Shown here: positions 1 to 7,554 of the stretch, piece by piece | Numbering within the stretch: the stretch's first letter is position 1 | How the letters are laid out: every line of letters begins with the position of its first letter | DNA from: Actinomycetota bacterium | GTDB taxonomy: Bacteria > Actinomycetota > Coriobacteriia > Anaerosomatales > JAHIQC01 | NCBI GenBank assembly: GCA_018902765.1 | Contig: JAHIQC010000252.1 | Coordinates: 1-7,554 of the forward strand | Reading direction: 5' to 3' | DNA: 7,554 nucleotides | The notes under the pieces: model-generated | Told to the model about the DNA's origin: nothing | Database searches by the model: none | The model's input: only the letters and a program-made list of their open reading frames with translations | Position numbers and translations under genes: made by a program

Positions 1-37
1 CGAAGGATGTGACGCTTCTAAGGGTACGAAGGATGTG
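1..37. repeat. Short direct repeat CGAAGGATGTG, two copies
   Basis: The 11-base word CGAAGGATGTG occurs exactly at 1-11 and again at 27-37, 26 bases apart start to start. The word GTGTTTCG also occurs three times nearby, at 35-42, 46-53 and 143-150. Such clustering upstream of a promoter could mark regulator binding sites or the remains of a degenerate repeat, but the words are short and nothing else supports a function. The first copy touches the window edge, so further copies may lie upstream. Confidence 0.4.
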
Positions 38-180
38 TTTCGAGAGTGTTTCGGCATGGTATCGACGATGTGTCGCCGTATGCTGCGACCACGAAGGCGC
101 AGCTCAAGTGGGTCCCAGTACGTGCGCTGGCGCGCAGGAATCGTGTTTCGGGACGATGTCTAACGGTTTGCAGCCATGAC
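1..180. other. Upstream non-coding region with no supported gene
   Basis: All three + strand frames are partly open here (stops near 161-163, 177-179 and 196-198), but none gives a peptide with recognisable features or a clear ribosome binding site, so I call no gene. The last codons of an upstream gene cannot be excluded, because two frames are open from the first base. I see no tRNA, no rho-independent terminator and no mobile-element end. The region probably carries the upstream part of the uvrA promoter. Confidence 0.5.
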
Positions 181-194
181 CGAACGTGCGTTCG
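181..194. promoter_or_regulatory. LexA (SOS) operator upstream of uvrA
   Basis: The sequence CGAACGTGCGTTCG is an inverted repeat with perfect 5-base arms (CGAAC and GTTCG) around a 4-base centre. It fits every position of the Gram-positive DinR/LexA box consensus CGAACRNRYGTTCG known from Bacillus, and the closely related actinobacterial box. It lies 69 bases before the preferred uvrA start and just upstream of a candidate -10 element, where a bound repressor would block RNA polymerase. uvrA is a classical SOS gene, so site and context agree. I found no other GAAC-N4-GTTC site in the window, so this box probably controls the whole downstream gene set. Confidence 0.9.
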
Positions 195-195
195 A

Positions 196-201
196 TAGTA
201 T
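196..201 (+). promoter_or_regulatory. Candidate -10 element of the uvrA promoter
   Basis: TAGTAT matches the TAnnnT form common to GC-rich actinobacterial promoters and 4 of 6 bases of TATAAT. It begins two bases after the LexA box, so repression by occlusion would be simple. No good -35 hexamer lies at the usual 16-18 base spacing; TTGCAG at 168-173 is 22 bases away, which is too far. If this is the -10, transcription would start near 207-209. Confidence 0.35.
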
Positions 202-245
202 TCGGGGGTAGAATGAAGACTTGCCATAAAGCCATCCGAACACGC

Positions 246-254
246 AAAGGCAGG
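246..254 (+). promoter_or_regulatory. Ribosome binding site supporting the uvrA GTG start
   Basis: AAAGGCAGG lies 9 bases before the GTG at 264 and resembles an AAGGAGG Shine-Dalgarno sequence with one change. Together with the usual position of the UvrA N-terminus, it favours GTG 264 over the in-frame starts upstream at 186 (GTG) and 213 (ATG). Confidence 0.55.
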
Positions 255-263
255 TCCTCTCCC

Positions 264-3122
264 GTGTCACTTGAGTTCATCAGCATTCGCGGCGCACGCG
301 AACACAATCTCAAAGGCTTCGACGTCGACATCCCTCGCGACAAGCTGGTGGTCATCACCGGCCTGTCCGGTTCAGGCAAGTCCTCTTTGGCATTCGACAC
401 GATCTATGCCGAGGGGCAGCGCCGCTATGTTGAGTCGCTGTCCGCATATGCGCGTCAGTTCCTCGGCCAGATGGACAAGCCTGATGTCGACCACATCGAG
501 GGCCTATCTCCGGCGGTCTCGATCGACCAGAAGACCACGAGCCGCAACCCACGTTCGACCGTGGGTACCGTGACCGAGATATATGACTACATGCGACTGC
601 TGTTCGCGCGTGTCGGTATCCCTCACTGTCCGATATGTGGGCGCCCGATCCAGCGCCAGACCAGCGATCAGATCGTCGATCGCGTCATGGAGATGCCGGT
701 AGGGACGAAGTTCCAGGTCTTGGCTCCGATCGTGCGCAGTCGCAAGGGCGAGCACAGCAAGCTGTTCGATGATCTGAAGCGCGAGGGTTTCGCGCGCGTC
801 CGCGTCGACAAGGAGATGCGGACACTGGACGAAGATATCGCGCTCGACAAGAAGTACAAGCACGATATCGAGGTGGTCATCGACCGGCTCGTGATGAAAG
901 ACACGGTTCGCTCCCGGTTGGCCGACAGCATCGAGACGGCGCTTCGGTTGGCAGCGGGCACCGCGCTTGTGGCGGTCGTTGATGGCGAGGAGACCGCGTT
1001 CTCGCAGGCGCTGGCGTGTCCGGTGCACGGCGTGTCGATGGACGAGCTGGCTCCGCGTGACTTCTCATTCAACAGCCCATACGGTGCGTGCCCGGACTGC
1101 GCGGGTCTCGGCTCACGACTGGAGGCCGATTCGGATCTGATCGTGCCCGACGGCTCGCTTTCGCTGGCGAAGGGCGCGATCAAGCCGTTCTCGGGCGGCA
1201 TGAACTACTACCCGCAGCTTGTGGCGGCTGCGGCGAAGCATCTCGGTGTTGACGTGAACACCCCATGGGACGAGCTGCCCGCCAAGGCACGAAAGGTTCT
1301 GTTGGAGGGCTTGGGGGATACCCGTATACGAGTGGACTATCTCACCCGAGACGGGCGCGAGACCCACTGGTCCTCGAAATACGAGGGCGCACTCACGAGT
1401 GTGATGAGGCGCCACGAAGAGACTGAGTCCGACGCGAGTCGCGACAAACTCGAGGAGTATATGGCTGTCACTCCCTGCAAGAGCTGTGGTGGCGCGCGCT
1501 TGAAGCCCTCGATCCTCGCGGTCACGTTTGGCGGTAAGAACGTCCACGAAGTCACGACGCTGTCAGCCAAGAGCTGCCTTGCGTTTTTTGAGGCAGTTGA
1601 ACTGACTGAGCGCGAAGAGGCCATAGCGCGTCGCGTGATCAAGGAAATCGTCGAGCGGCTCCGATTCTTGGTCGACGTGGGCCTGGACTACCTCACGCTC
1701 CAGCGGGGCACGGCGACCCTATCCGGAGGGGAGGCTCAGCGCATTCGGCTCGCCACTCAGATCGGTAGCGGGCTCATGGGCGTGCTGTACATCCTCGACG
1801 AGCCTTCCATCGGCTTGCATCAGCGCGACAATGCTCGCCTGATCGCAACCATGGAGCGCCTGCGAGACTTGGGCAACACCGTCATTGTGGTCGAGCATGA
1901 CGAGGAGACCATCAGAGCCGCCGACTTCGTCATCGACATGGGCCCGGGTGCGGGTGAGCACGGTGGAGAGATCGTCTACATGGGTACGCCCGACGACATG
2001 ATGGCCTGCGAGGAATCGCTCACGGGCGCGTATCTCACCAACCGGCGCTCGATTCCGGTCCCCGAATCCCGTCGCAGCCCCAACAGAGGGCATCTGCGCC
2101 TACTCGGAGCTTCGGAGAACAACCTCAAGGATATCGACGTCAAGATACCGCTCGGGTCACTCACGCTCGTGACCGGAGTCTCGGGCAGCGGCAAGAGCTC
2201 GCTTGTCGCCGACACGCTCGCTCCCGCACTCGCTAACAAGATCTATCGGGCCCGCAAGCGCACTGGGAAGTTCGTCAAGATCGATGGCCTCGACGCGATC
2301 GACAAGGTCATCGACATCGATCAGTCTCCGATCGGCCGTACACCGCGCTCTAACCCGGCCACATACACGGGCCTTTGGGACGATGTAAGGTCGCTGTTCT
2401 CGAGCACGCCGGAGGCCAAAGCGCGTGGTTATGCGCCCGGTCGCTTCAGCTTCAATGTCGCCGGCGGTCGCTGCGAGGCGTGCAAGGGCGATGGCCAGAT
2501 CAAGATCGAGATGCACTTCCTTCCCGACATCTACGTACCGTGCGAGGTCTGCGGTGGCGCACGTTACAACCGCGAGACCCTTCAGGTCAGGTATCGAGGC
2601 AAGACGGTTTCGGACATTCTCGATATGAGCGTGGAGGAGGCACTTCACTTCTTCGAGAACATTCCTCCAATCAAGCGCAAGCTGCAGACTCTGTACGACG
2701 TGGGTCTGGGCTATATCCGACTCGGCCAGCCCGCCACCACGCTTTCGGGCGGCGAGGCGCAGCGCGTCAAGCTCGCGAGCGAACTGCATCGTCGCAGCAC
2801 AGGCCGTACGTTCTACATCCTTGACGAGCCGACCACGGGCCTGCACTTCGATGATGTCCGGCAACTCCTGATCGTCTTACAGCGCCTTGTCGACGGCGGT
2901 AACACCGTGCTCGTGATCGAGCACAACCTCGACGTGATCAAGAGCGCCGACCACATCATCGACTTGGGTCCCGAAGGCGGTGACGCGGGGGGCGAGATCG
3001 TCGCACTCGGTACGCCGGAGCAGATCGCGGCAAATCCGGCCTCGCTCACGGGTCGGTTCCTGAAGCCCGTGCTCGAGGGCCGCGGTGCCACCGTGGCGCC
3101 GGAACGCGACGCGCCCAAGTGA
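264..3122 (+). CDS. uvrA: Excinuclease ABC subunit A (UvrA)
   Basis: UvrA is the damage-sensing ATPase of nucleotide excision repair; as a dimer it finds distorted DNA with UvrB and loads UvrB at the lesion. From the GTG at 264 the protein has 952 residues (E. coli 940). Both ABC cassettes are complete: Walker [10 protein letters not shown] at 33-41 and GVSGSGKSS at 638-646, LSGGEAQR signatures at 486 and 827, and Walker B ILDEP at 510-514 and 852-856. The C-terminal zinc finger has C737, C740, C760 and C763 with the E. coli spacing. A second zinc site is C252, H255, C276 and C279, with His replacing one Cys. The pairs C122/C125 and C405/C408 probably form the third zinc site described in Bacillus-type UvrA. 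The start is inferred: the family usually begins close to the RGAREHN motif (here residues 9-15), and an in-frame GTG at 186 lies inside the LexA box. An ATG at 213 would add 17 mostly basic residues and cannot be excluded. The gene heads a likely SOS-induced operon. Confidence 0.97.
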   Translation: MSLEFISIRGAREHNLKGFDVDIPRDKLVVITGLSGSGKSSLAFDTIYAEGQRRYVESLSAYARQFLGQMDKPDVDHIEGLSPAVSIDQKTTSRNPRSTVGTVTEIYDYMRLLFARVGIPHCPICGRPIQRQTSDQIVDRVMEMPVGTKFQVLAPIVRSRKGEHSKLFDDLKREGFARVRVDKEMRTLDEDIALDKKYKHDIEVVIDRLVMKDTVRSRLADSIETALRLAAGTALVAVVDGEETAFSQALACPVHGVSMDELAPRDFSFNSPYGACPDCAGLGSRLEADSDLIVPDGSLSLAKGAIKPFSGGMNYYPQLVAAAAKHLGVDVNTPWDELPAKARKVLLEGLGDTRIRVDYLTRDGRETHWSSKYEGALTSVMRRHEETESDASRDKLEEYMAVTPCKSCGGARLKPSILAVTFGGKNVHEVTTLSAKSCLAFFEAVELTEREEAIARRVIKEIVERLRFLVDVGLDYLTLQRGTATLSGGEAQRIRLATQIGSGLMGVLYILDEPSIGLHQRDNARLIATMERLRDLGNTVIVVEHDEETIRAADFVIDMGPGAGEHGGEIVYMGTPDDMMACEESLTGAYLTNRRSIPVPESRRSPNRGHLRLLGASENNLKDIDVKIPLGSLTLVTGVSGSGKSSLVADTLAPALANKIYRARKRTGKFVKIDGLDAIDKVIDIDQSPIGRTPRSNPATYTGLWDDVRSLFSSTPEAKARGYAPGRFSFNVAGGRCEACKGDGQIKIEMHFLPDIYVPCEVCGGARYNRETLQVRYRGKTVSDILDMSVEEALHFFENIPPIKRKLQTLYDVGLGYIRLGQPATTLSGGEAQRVKLASELHRRSTGRTFYILDEPTTGLHFDDVRQLLIVLQRLVDGGNTVLVIEHNLDVIKSADHIIDLGPEGGDAGGEIVALGTPEQIAANPASLTGRFLKPVLEGRGATVAPERDAPK

Positions 3123-3158
3123 CCTGGCGACTGGTGATATCCCCGGTGACGACTGCGG

Positions 3159-5054
3159 ATGAGCGCCATGGCTGACGACGTCGCCATCAGAGAACAGGTG
3201 AACAGCGTGCCGGACTCTCCCGGTGTCTATCTATGGAAAGACGCCACCGGCGCTGTTCTCTATGTGGGCAAAGCCAAGGCGCTCCGCCGGCGCATGAAGC
3301 AGTATGTGATGGGCCAGGACGAGCGACCCAAGATCCCGTTCATGATGGAGCAGGTGGCCTCGTTCGATTATGTGGTCACCAAGACCGAGATCGACTCGCT
3401 CGTTCTCGAGAAGAACCTCATCAAGCAGTTCGACCCACCCTTCAACGTCGACTACCGCGACGACAAGAGCTATCCCTTCATCGCGCTGACCATGTCCGAT
3501 TCGTTTCCCGCAATCAAGTTCACGCGCGAGAAGCGCAAGTCCGGCACGCGCTACTTCGGCCCGTACACAGATGCACGGGCGGCACGCGCGACGATCGAGG
3601 CGGTGCGCCGCGTCTATCCGATCTGCAGCTCACAGTGCGCGGAGTGGAAGCGCGTCAACGCCAAGGACGGCGAGCTTACAGGCCGCGCCTGCTTCGACTA
3701 CAACGTGGGGCGCGGCCCCGGCCCCTGCGTAGGCGCCATCACGCGCGAAGACTACGCCGTGAACGTGGCGAAAGTGGCGTCGTTCCTCGGCGGAAAGCAT
3801 CATGGCGTTGCCGAGGAGCTCGAGGCGCGCATGCGCGAGGCCGCAGGAGAGCTCGATTTCGAGCGGGCGGCCCGCTTTCGCAATCGTCTAGAGGCGATCG
3901 CCGCCATCGAGCAGAAGCAGAAGGTCGTCTCGGCGACAGCTTTTGACGCGGACATCATCGGATTCTTTCGCGAGGAGACCATCGCCGGCGTGCATGTGTT
4001 CGTCGTGCGCGAGGGGCGCGTGCTCATCGGCAACGAGTTCGTGCTCGACAAGGGACTCGATGTGCCCGTTGGCGAACTTGTGAGCGGCTTTCTGCTGCGC
4101 TATTACGATGATGCCTCAAGCGTTCCTCGGCAGATCATCTTGGCCGATGAGCCCGATGACCCGGAGACGCACGCCGAGTGGCTGTCGGGACTGCGGGGAT
4201 CGCAGGTCCGGATCTCGGTCCCGATACGAGGCGACAAACGCGGAATGCTTGAGCTTGCCCAGACCAACGCGCGGCACACGCTCATGCGCTTCAAGGTGCG
4301 GACGCGCTATGACGAGGAGCGGGTCAACCGTGCGCTGCTCGAGCTTGAGAGCGCACTGTCTTTGCCCGCGCCACCGCTTCGGGTCGAGTGCTACGACATC
4401 TCGACGCTTCACGGAACGCACTCGGTCGGATCGATGGTCGTGTTCTCCGGCGGCCGTTCCGAGCACGCGTCGTATCGACGCTTTCGCGTGCGCGTGGATA
4501 CCGGGGAGGCCAACGATATCGCCATGATGGGCGAGGTCCTGCGGCGGCGATTCTCGCCCGAGCGCATGGCCGACGGCCGCTTCGGCACACGTCCGGGGCT
4601 TGTGATCGTCGATGGGGGCAAACCGCAGCTGTCGGCCGCGCGCGCCGCGCTTAGCGATTGTGGGCAGTCTGCTATCCCCATCGTGGCGCTCGCGAAGCGT
4701 GAGGAGGAGCTGTGGCTTCCCGATGCCGAGGAGCCCATCGTTCTGCCAGCGGGCTCCGCATCGCTGTATCTGGTCAAGCGCATCCGCGACGAGGCGCACC
4801 GTTTCGCAATCGAGTACCACCGCGAACTGCGGGGCAAAGCCATGACCGCCAGCGTGCTCGACGACATTCCCGGCGTGGGCCCGAAGCGCAAGAAGGTTCT
4901 GCTCGCACATTTCGGTTCGCTCAAGAAACTCAAGGCCGCTTCGGTCGAGCAGATTGCCGCCGTAAAGGGAATCACCGAGGATATCGCCACCGAGGTGTCC
5001 GCAGTTCTGCGACAATCAGAGAATCGGGTCGGGGAAAAGGACCCAGCAGACTGA
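3159..5054 (+). CDS. uvrC: Excinuclease ABC subunit C (UvrC)
   Basis: UvrC is the nuclease of nucleotide excision repair; it binds the UvrB-DNA complex and cuts 3' and then 5' of the lesion. The 631-residue protein (E. coli 610) has all domains. The GIY-YIG nuclease for the 3' cut shows GVY at 22-24, YVGKA at 35-39, R43 and catalytic E84 in the LEKNLIK motif. The UVR helical hairpin that binds UvrB spans about 219-255. The RNase H-like nuclease for the 5' cut has the expected triad D413 (ECYDIS), D485 (VDGGK) and H547 (DEAHR). Tandem helix-hairpin-helix motifs lie at about 566-620 (IPGVGPKRK at 570-578). The cysteine set at 156-190 differs from E. coli and may affect the iron-sulphur cluster. 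The start codon at 3159 has only a weak GGTGA upstream; the ATG at 3168, preceded by GGATGAG, is an alternative giving 628 residues. The gene follows uvrA after 36 bases with no visible terminator, so co-transcription is likely. Confidence 0.97.
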   Translation: MSAMADDVAIREQVNSVPDSPGVYLWKDATGAVLYVGKAKALRRRMKQYVMGQDERPKIPFMMEQVASFDYVVTKTEIDSLVLEKNLIKQFDPPFNVDYRDDKSYPFIALTMSDSFPAIKFTREKRKSGTRYFGPYTDARAARATIEAVRRVYPICSSQCAEWKRVNAKDGELTGRACFDYNVGRGPGPCVGAITREDYAVNVAKVASFLGGKHHGVAEELEARMREAAGELDFERAARFRNRLEAIAAIEQKQKVVSATAFDADIIGFFREETIAGVHVFVVREGRVLIGNEFVLDKGLDVPVGELVSGFLLRYYDDASSVPRQIILADEPDDPETHAEWLSGLRGSQVRISVPIRGDKRGMLELAQTNARHTLMRFKVRTRYDEERVNRALLELESALSLPAPPLRVECYDISTLHGTHSVGSMVVFSGGRSEHASYRRFRVRVDTGEANDIAMMGEVLRRRFSPERMADGRFGTRPGLVIVDGGKPQLSAARAALSDCGQSAIPIVALAKREEELWLPDAEEPIVLPAGSASLYLVKRIRDEAHRFAIEYHRELRGKAMTASVLDDIPGVGPKRKKVLLAHFGSLKKLKAASVEQIAAVKGITEDIATEVSAVLRQSENRVGEKDPAD

Positions 5055-5061
5055 GAAAGCG

Positions 5062-5067
5062 GGGGAG
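5062..5067 (+). promoter_or_regulatory. Ribosome binding site of the membrane protein gene
   Basis: GGGGAG lies in the 16-base gap after the uvrC stop and 3 bases before the ATG at 5071. The spacing is short, but the purine run is the best Shine-Dalgarno match near any in-frame start. The next in-frame start, GTG at 5083, is 15 bases away and less likely. Confidence 0.5.
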
Positions 5068-5070
5068 CGG

Positions 5071-7554
5071 ATGTCTGACGCCGTGCGTACGGCCGAATGG
5101 GACGAACTCCGCAAGATTGACTACTTCCTCGAGCACATCGCTCGCGCGGTCGAGCGCGGCGAAGTTCCCCGCGACTCCTATGACTCACTTGCCCCGCGCT
5201 ATTTGGAGCGGCGCGCTGAGCTCGCCGCCATCATCGAGCGGGGGAGTGCCCGCGCCGTAACATCGCAGGTCACATCGGTCCCCGCGACGCGCCCAACTTC
5301 CGCCCTTGGGTCGCGCCCGGCTCCCATCGCCGGGTCTCGCCCAACGCCCGCGGCTGTCCCGGCACGCGTTGAGACACCCCGCCCGGCACCTCGTCCCGTC
5401 CCGTGGACGACGATACTCACCATCACAGGCGCCTTCTTGGTCATCGTGGCCACGGCCATCTTCGCTGTGGCGACCTGGGACATGTTCGGCGTCGAGTTCA
5501 AGCTCGCGTTCCTCGGCGGGCTGACCGCCGCCTTCTATGGCGCCGGGCACCTTGTCCGCAAGCGCCTTGGCCTAGCCGCCGGCGGGGTCGCACTGGCGGC
5601 TGTGGGGTCGGCGATGTTGCTCTTTGATGGCTGGATCGCTATCGACGGCTATGCGCTTGCCGGTTCGTGGCCTTGGGTCTTCTGGCTTGCGGTGTGCTCC
5701 TTCGTCTACTGGTATTCAGAGACCGCGATAGGCGGCTCGTTTTTCGGCATCATCGGCGCGTCCGCGCAGGTCGCGTGGGTCTGGTTGCTGGGCGAAGGTC
5801 TGGCGTGGCCCGCCCCGCAGCGTCTTGCCGGGATGGCTGTCGTCGCCGTGCTTTGGGCGATCGCCGCACGAAACGCAGCGAACCGCCCGCCGTTCGCTTC
5901 GCTTGCGGCCACACTGCGTTGGGCTGCCGGTGTTCTGGTCGTCGGCAGCGCAGCGGGATTGTTGATCGATCTTGCAGTCGGTCCGGCGACCTGGGCCGTG
6001 GTGTTTTCCGCACTCGTGATCGGGGTGGCCGCGACCGTCGTGTTCGAGGCGTCGCGCCTGCATCCCGGTATCGCCGCCGCGGCGCACGCTCCTGTCTTCA
6101 TCGCCCTGGCCTCCATGATCGAGTTCACCGGTGCACACTGGGGTCACGTGGCCATACTCGCCGCCATGGTGATCGGATACCTGTTCTACGAGTTGATGCG
6201 CGGAGGCTGGGGACACGGCGCGCTCGCGATCGTTGCCGAGCTGTCTGCAACGCTCGTGCTCGCACGGCTCCTCGACTGGGCTCCCGATGTGACCTTGGCC
6301 GTGGTCGCGCTCGTCGCGGCCTCATGGGTTGCCGCATCACTGCTTCTGGATCATGAAGATGCCGCGGCACTCAAGATGCCCGGAGTCTTCCCCGTGCGCC
6401 TCATGACCGAGATCGGCGGCTGGATCGTGTTGGCTGCGGCGACGCTCATGTTGCCGGTAGTGCGCGAGGCCATCCCCCTGTCAGGCGTCCTCGTGACGGC
6501 ACGCGACGCGGCGTTGCCCGTCTGGCTCATGGTGTTGTGGGCGCTGGCCGGCGCGATCCGCAAACGCCCGCTGGCCGGGCTGGTCACACTCGGCCTGTCG
6601 CTGTACGCCGCGGCCGCGATCATGGCCTGGCGCTTGCCGCAGCTTCAAAGCGCTCTATACGCCGTCGGCCTGCTGGCGGTTCTCGCGCTGTGGCTCGCCG
6701 CAAGGCGCATCGCTCGCACCACCTGGTCTCTTTCCGAGGAATTCGTGCTCATCGTGGCGCGTCTTCTCACCGCACCCATTCTGTTGGGCGGCCTCGTGGC
6801 CCAGGCCTACTTTTTCGACATGATCGCCTGGCAATCAGCGCTTCTGCTGGCTCTCGCGGCCTCGTGGTGGCTCATGGACGCCCTATCTGCCGAGGAGTCG
6901 CGCAGCGGTCTGGCCATTGCTTCAGCGCTCTTTGTGCTCGCTGCGGCGATGCAGGCTGAGTGGGCGATTCCCGGGGTGTTGCCCGTTGGGTGGGTCGGGC
7001 CTGCGACAGCGCTTGCACTGGTTGCCGGGGTCTGGCCATTCAGGCGTGCGAGCGGCATGGCGACATACTGGGCCTGGGGTGCGGGCTCAGCCGCACTTGC
7101 AATCTGCGTGGCAGCGCCTGGGGCTACCAGCGGCGTCTTCGCATCGACATTCGCTCTGACCGCAGCCGCATGGCTCGCGATCGCTTCGCTGGGCAAGCGT
7201 CCCGAGTTGGCTGCGCTCGCAGGAGTTCTCGGGTTCGTGGCTCTGTTCGGAGTAGCGGATCACTTGGAGCTGGGCCCTTGGGCTTGGATCTCCCTCGTGT
7301 CGATCTGCGCGTACCTGCTGCTGGCGACACTGTTCATCCCCGTGAACCTGCTTTCCGCTCGCTGGGCCGACTCGTTGGCGTTCTCGGGTCTGCTGGGAAT
7401 GCTGTTGCTGTGTATGGCTGCGTTGACCAGCCCGGATATCGCCGCTTTCGGAGTGGCACCGAGTTGGGCCGGGACTTCGGGCCATGAGCTGGCTGCCGCC
7501 CTCGGGCTCCTCGGCGTGTTTGTGCTGGTTGCCGGTGTTGTACGCTCGATCTCG
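5071..7554 (+). CDS. Very large polytopic membrane protein (3' end outside window)
   Basis: The frame is open for 828 codons from the ATG at 5071 to the last base with no stop, so the true protein is longer. Residues 1-58 are soluble, charged and probably form a helical hairpin. Residues about 59-112 form a linker rich in Pro, Ala, Arg and Thr that contains three 8-residue repeats. From residue 114 onward the protein is almost wholly hydrophobic, rich in Ala, Leu, Val and Trp, with about 20 likely membrane segments (the first at 114-134, then about 145-162, 168-190, 200-216 and 222-240) joined by short loops. There is no signal peptide, and I see no catalytic or nucleotide-binding motif. The layout of a short helical N-terminus, Pro-rich linker and many Ala/Leu helices resembles the large actinobacterial membrane proteins annotated as SCO7613 C-terminal domain or DUF2157-like. 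This is recalled resemblance, not a search result, and their function is unknown. The 16-base gap after uvrC suggests one operon. Transporter or polysaccharide-related roles are possible but unsupported. Confidence 0.9.
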   Translation, partial: MSDAVRTAEWDELRKIDYFLEHIARAVERGEVPRDSYDSLAPRYLERRAELAAIIERGSARAVTSQVTSVPATRPTSALGSRPAPIAGSRPTPAAVPARVETPRPAPRPVPWTTILTITGAFLVIVATAIFAVATWDMFGVEFKLAFLGGLTAAFYGAGHLVRKRLGLAAGGVALAAVGSAMLLFDGWIAIDGYALAGSWPWVFWLAVCSFVYWYSETAIGGSFFGIIGASAQVAWVWLLGEGLAWPAPQRLAGMAVVAVLWAIAARNAANRPPFASLAATLRWAAGVLVVGSAAGLLIDLAVGPATWAVVFSALVIGVAATVVFEASRLHPGIAAAAHAPVFIALASMIEFTGAHWGHVAILAAMVIGYLFYELMRGGWGHGALAIVAELSATLVLARLLDWAPDVTLAVVALVAASWVAASLLLDHEDAAALKMPGVFPVRLMTEIGGWIVLAAATLMLPVVREAIPLSGVLVTARDAALPVWLMVLWALAGAIRKRPLAGLVTLGLSLYAAAAIMAWRLPQLQSALYAVGLLAVLALWLAARRIARTTWSLSEEFVLIVARLLTAPILLGGLVAQAYFFDMIAWQSALLLALAASWWLMDALSAEESRSGLAIASALFVLAAAMQAEWAIPGVLPVGWVGPATALALVAGVWPFRRASGMATYWAWGAGSAALAICVAAPGATSGVFASTFALTAAAWLAIASLGKRPELAALAGVLGFVALFGVADHLELGPWAWISLVSICAYLLLATLFIPVNLLSARWADSLAFSGLLGMLLLCMAALTSPDIAAFGVAPSWAGTSGHELAAALGLLGVFVLVAGVVRSIS
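5284..5355 (+). repeat. Three imperfect tandem 24-base units in the linker of the membrane protein
   Basis: Units at 5284-5307, 5308-5331 and 5332-5355 encode ATRPTSAL, GSRPAPIA and GSRPTPAA (residues 72-95). Units two and three match at 16 of 24 bases. The repeat keeps the reading frame and probably arose by local duplication within a flexible Pro/Ala-rich linker, so copy number may vary between strains. Confidence 0.6.

Noticed and set aside
63..75. Small inverted repeat CGAC-N5-GTCG
   Set aside because: The four-base arms are too short to form a stable hairpin, and there is no T-run after it, so it is not a terminator.
46..198. Small + strand ORF of 50 codons starting with GTG upstream of uvrA
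   Set aside because: It has no ribosome binding site or recognisable protein feature, runs through the LexA box, and the other two frames are almost equally open, as expected for GC-rich non-coding DNA.
18..400. Minus-strand ORFs across the uvrA upstream region and 5' end
   Set aside because: They overlap the LexA box and conserved UvrA codons, their products are of low-complexity character, and no promoter or binding site supports them.
2157..2864. Minus-strand ORF of 235 codons antisense to uvrA
   Set aside because: It lies entirely opposite the conserved second ABC cassette of uvrA; long antisense frames are common in GC-rich genes with strong codon bias.
3123..3158. Possible terminator or promoter between uvrA and uvrC
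   Set aside because: The 36 bases contain no GC-rich hairpin followed by T residues, no LexA box and no clear -10/-35 pair.
4116..5015. Minus-strand ORF of 299 codons antisense to uvrC
   Set aside because: It mirrors the RNase H-like and helix-hairpin-helix coding region of uvrC, whose conserved residues explain the sequence; the antisense product shows no known motif.
5667..6356. Arg/Gly-rich + strand ORF of 229 codons inside the membrane protein gene
   Set aside because: It is an out-of-frame reading of the hydrophobic gene; its Arg/Gly/Cys-rich composition is typical of a shifted frame in GC-rich DNA.

Overview
The window is GC-rich (roughly 60% or more by eye) and densely coded on the + strand only. 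It holds three genes in tandem: uvrA, uvrC and the 5' part of a gene for a very large multi-spanning membrane protein. The Gram-positive type LexA (SOS) box, the high GC content, the pairing of uvrA with uvrC, and the resemblance of the membrane protein to large actinobacterial membrane proteins all suggest an actinobacterium. A Coriobacteriia-like lineage is plausible, but this is a judgement from sequence style and not a proven assignment.

Layout. Bases 1-180 contain no gene I can support, only some short repeated words. At 181-194 lies a perfect inverted repeat that fits the LexA/DinR box consensus, followed by a plausible -10 element (196-201). uvrA most likely starts at the GTG at 264 and ends at 3122. 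A gap of 36 bases leads to uvrC (3159-5054). A gap of only 16 bases, containing a purine-rich ribosome binding site, leads to the membrane protein gene. That gene starts at 5071 and is still open at the last base of the window (828 codons seen, no stop).

Function. UvrA recognises bulky DNA lesions with UvrB and loads UvrB. UvrC then cuts the damaged strand on both sides using its GIY-YIG and RNase H-like nuclease domains. All catalytic and nucleotide-binding motifs of both proteins are intact, so nucleotide excision repair should be functional if uvrB is present elsewhere; it is not in this window. The single SOS box ahead of uvrA, the lack of a visible terminator or second SOS box, and the tight spacing suggest that DNA damage induces all three genes together. 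The role of the membrane protein is unknown.

Most worth a second look: the linkage of a giant membrane protein to an SOS-controlled uvrA-uvrC unit, and the altered cysteine set in UvrC at the site that holds an iron-sulphur cluster in E. coli UvrC.
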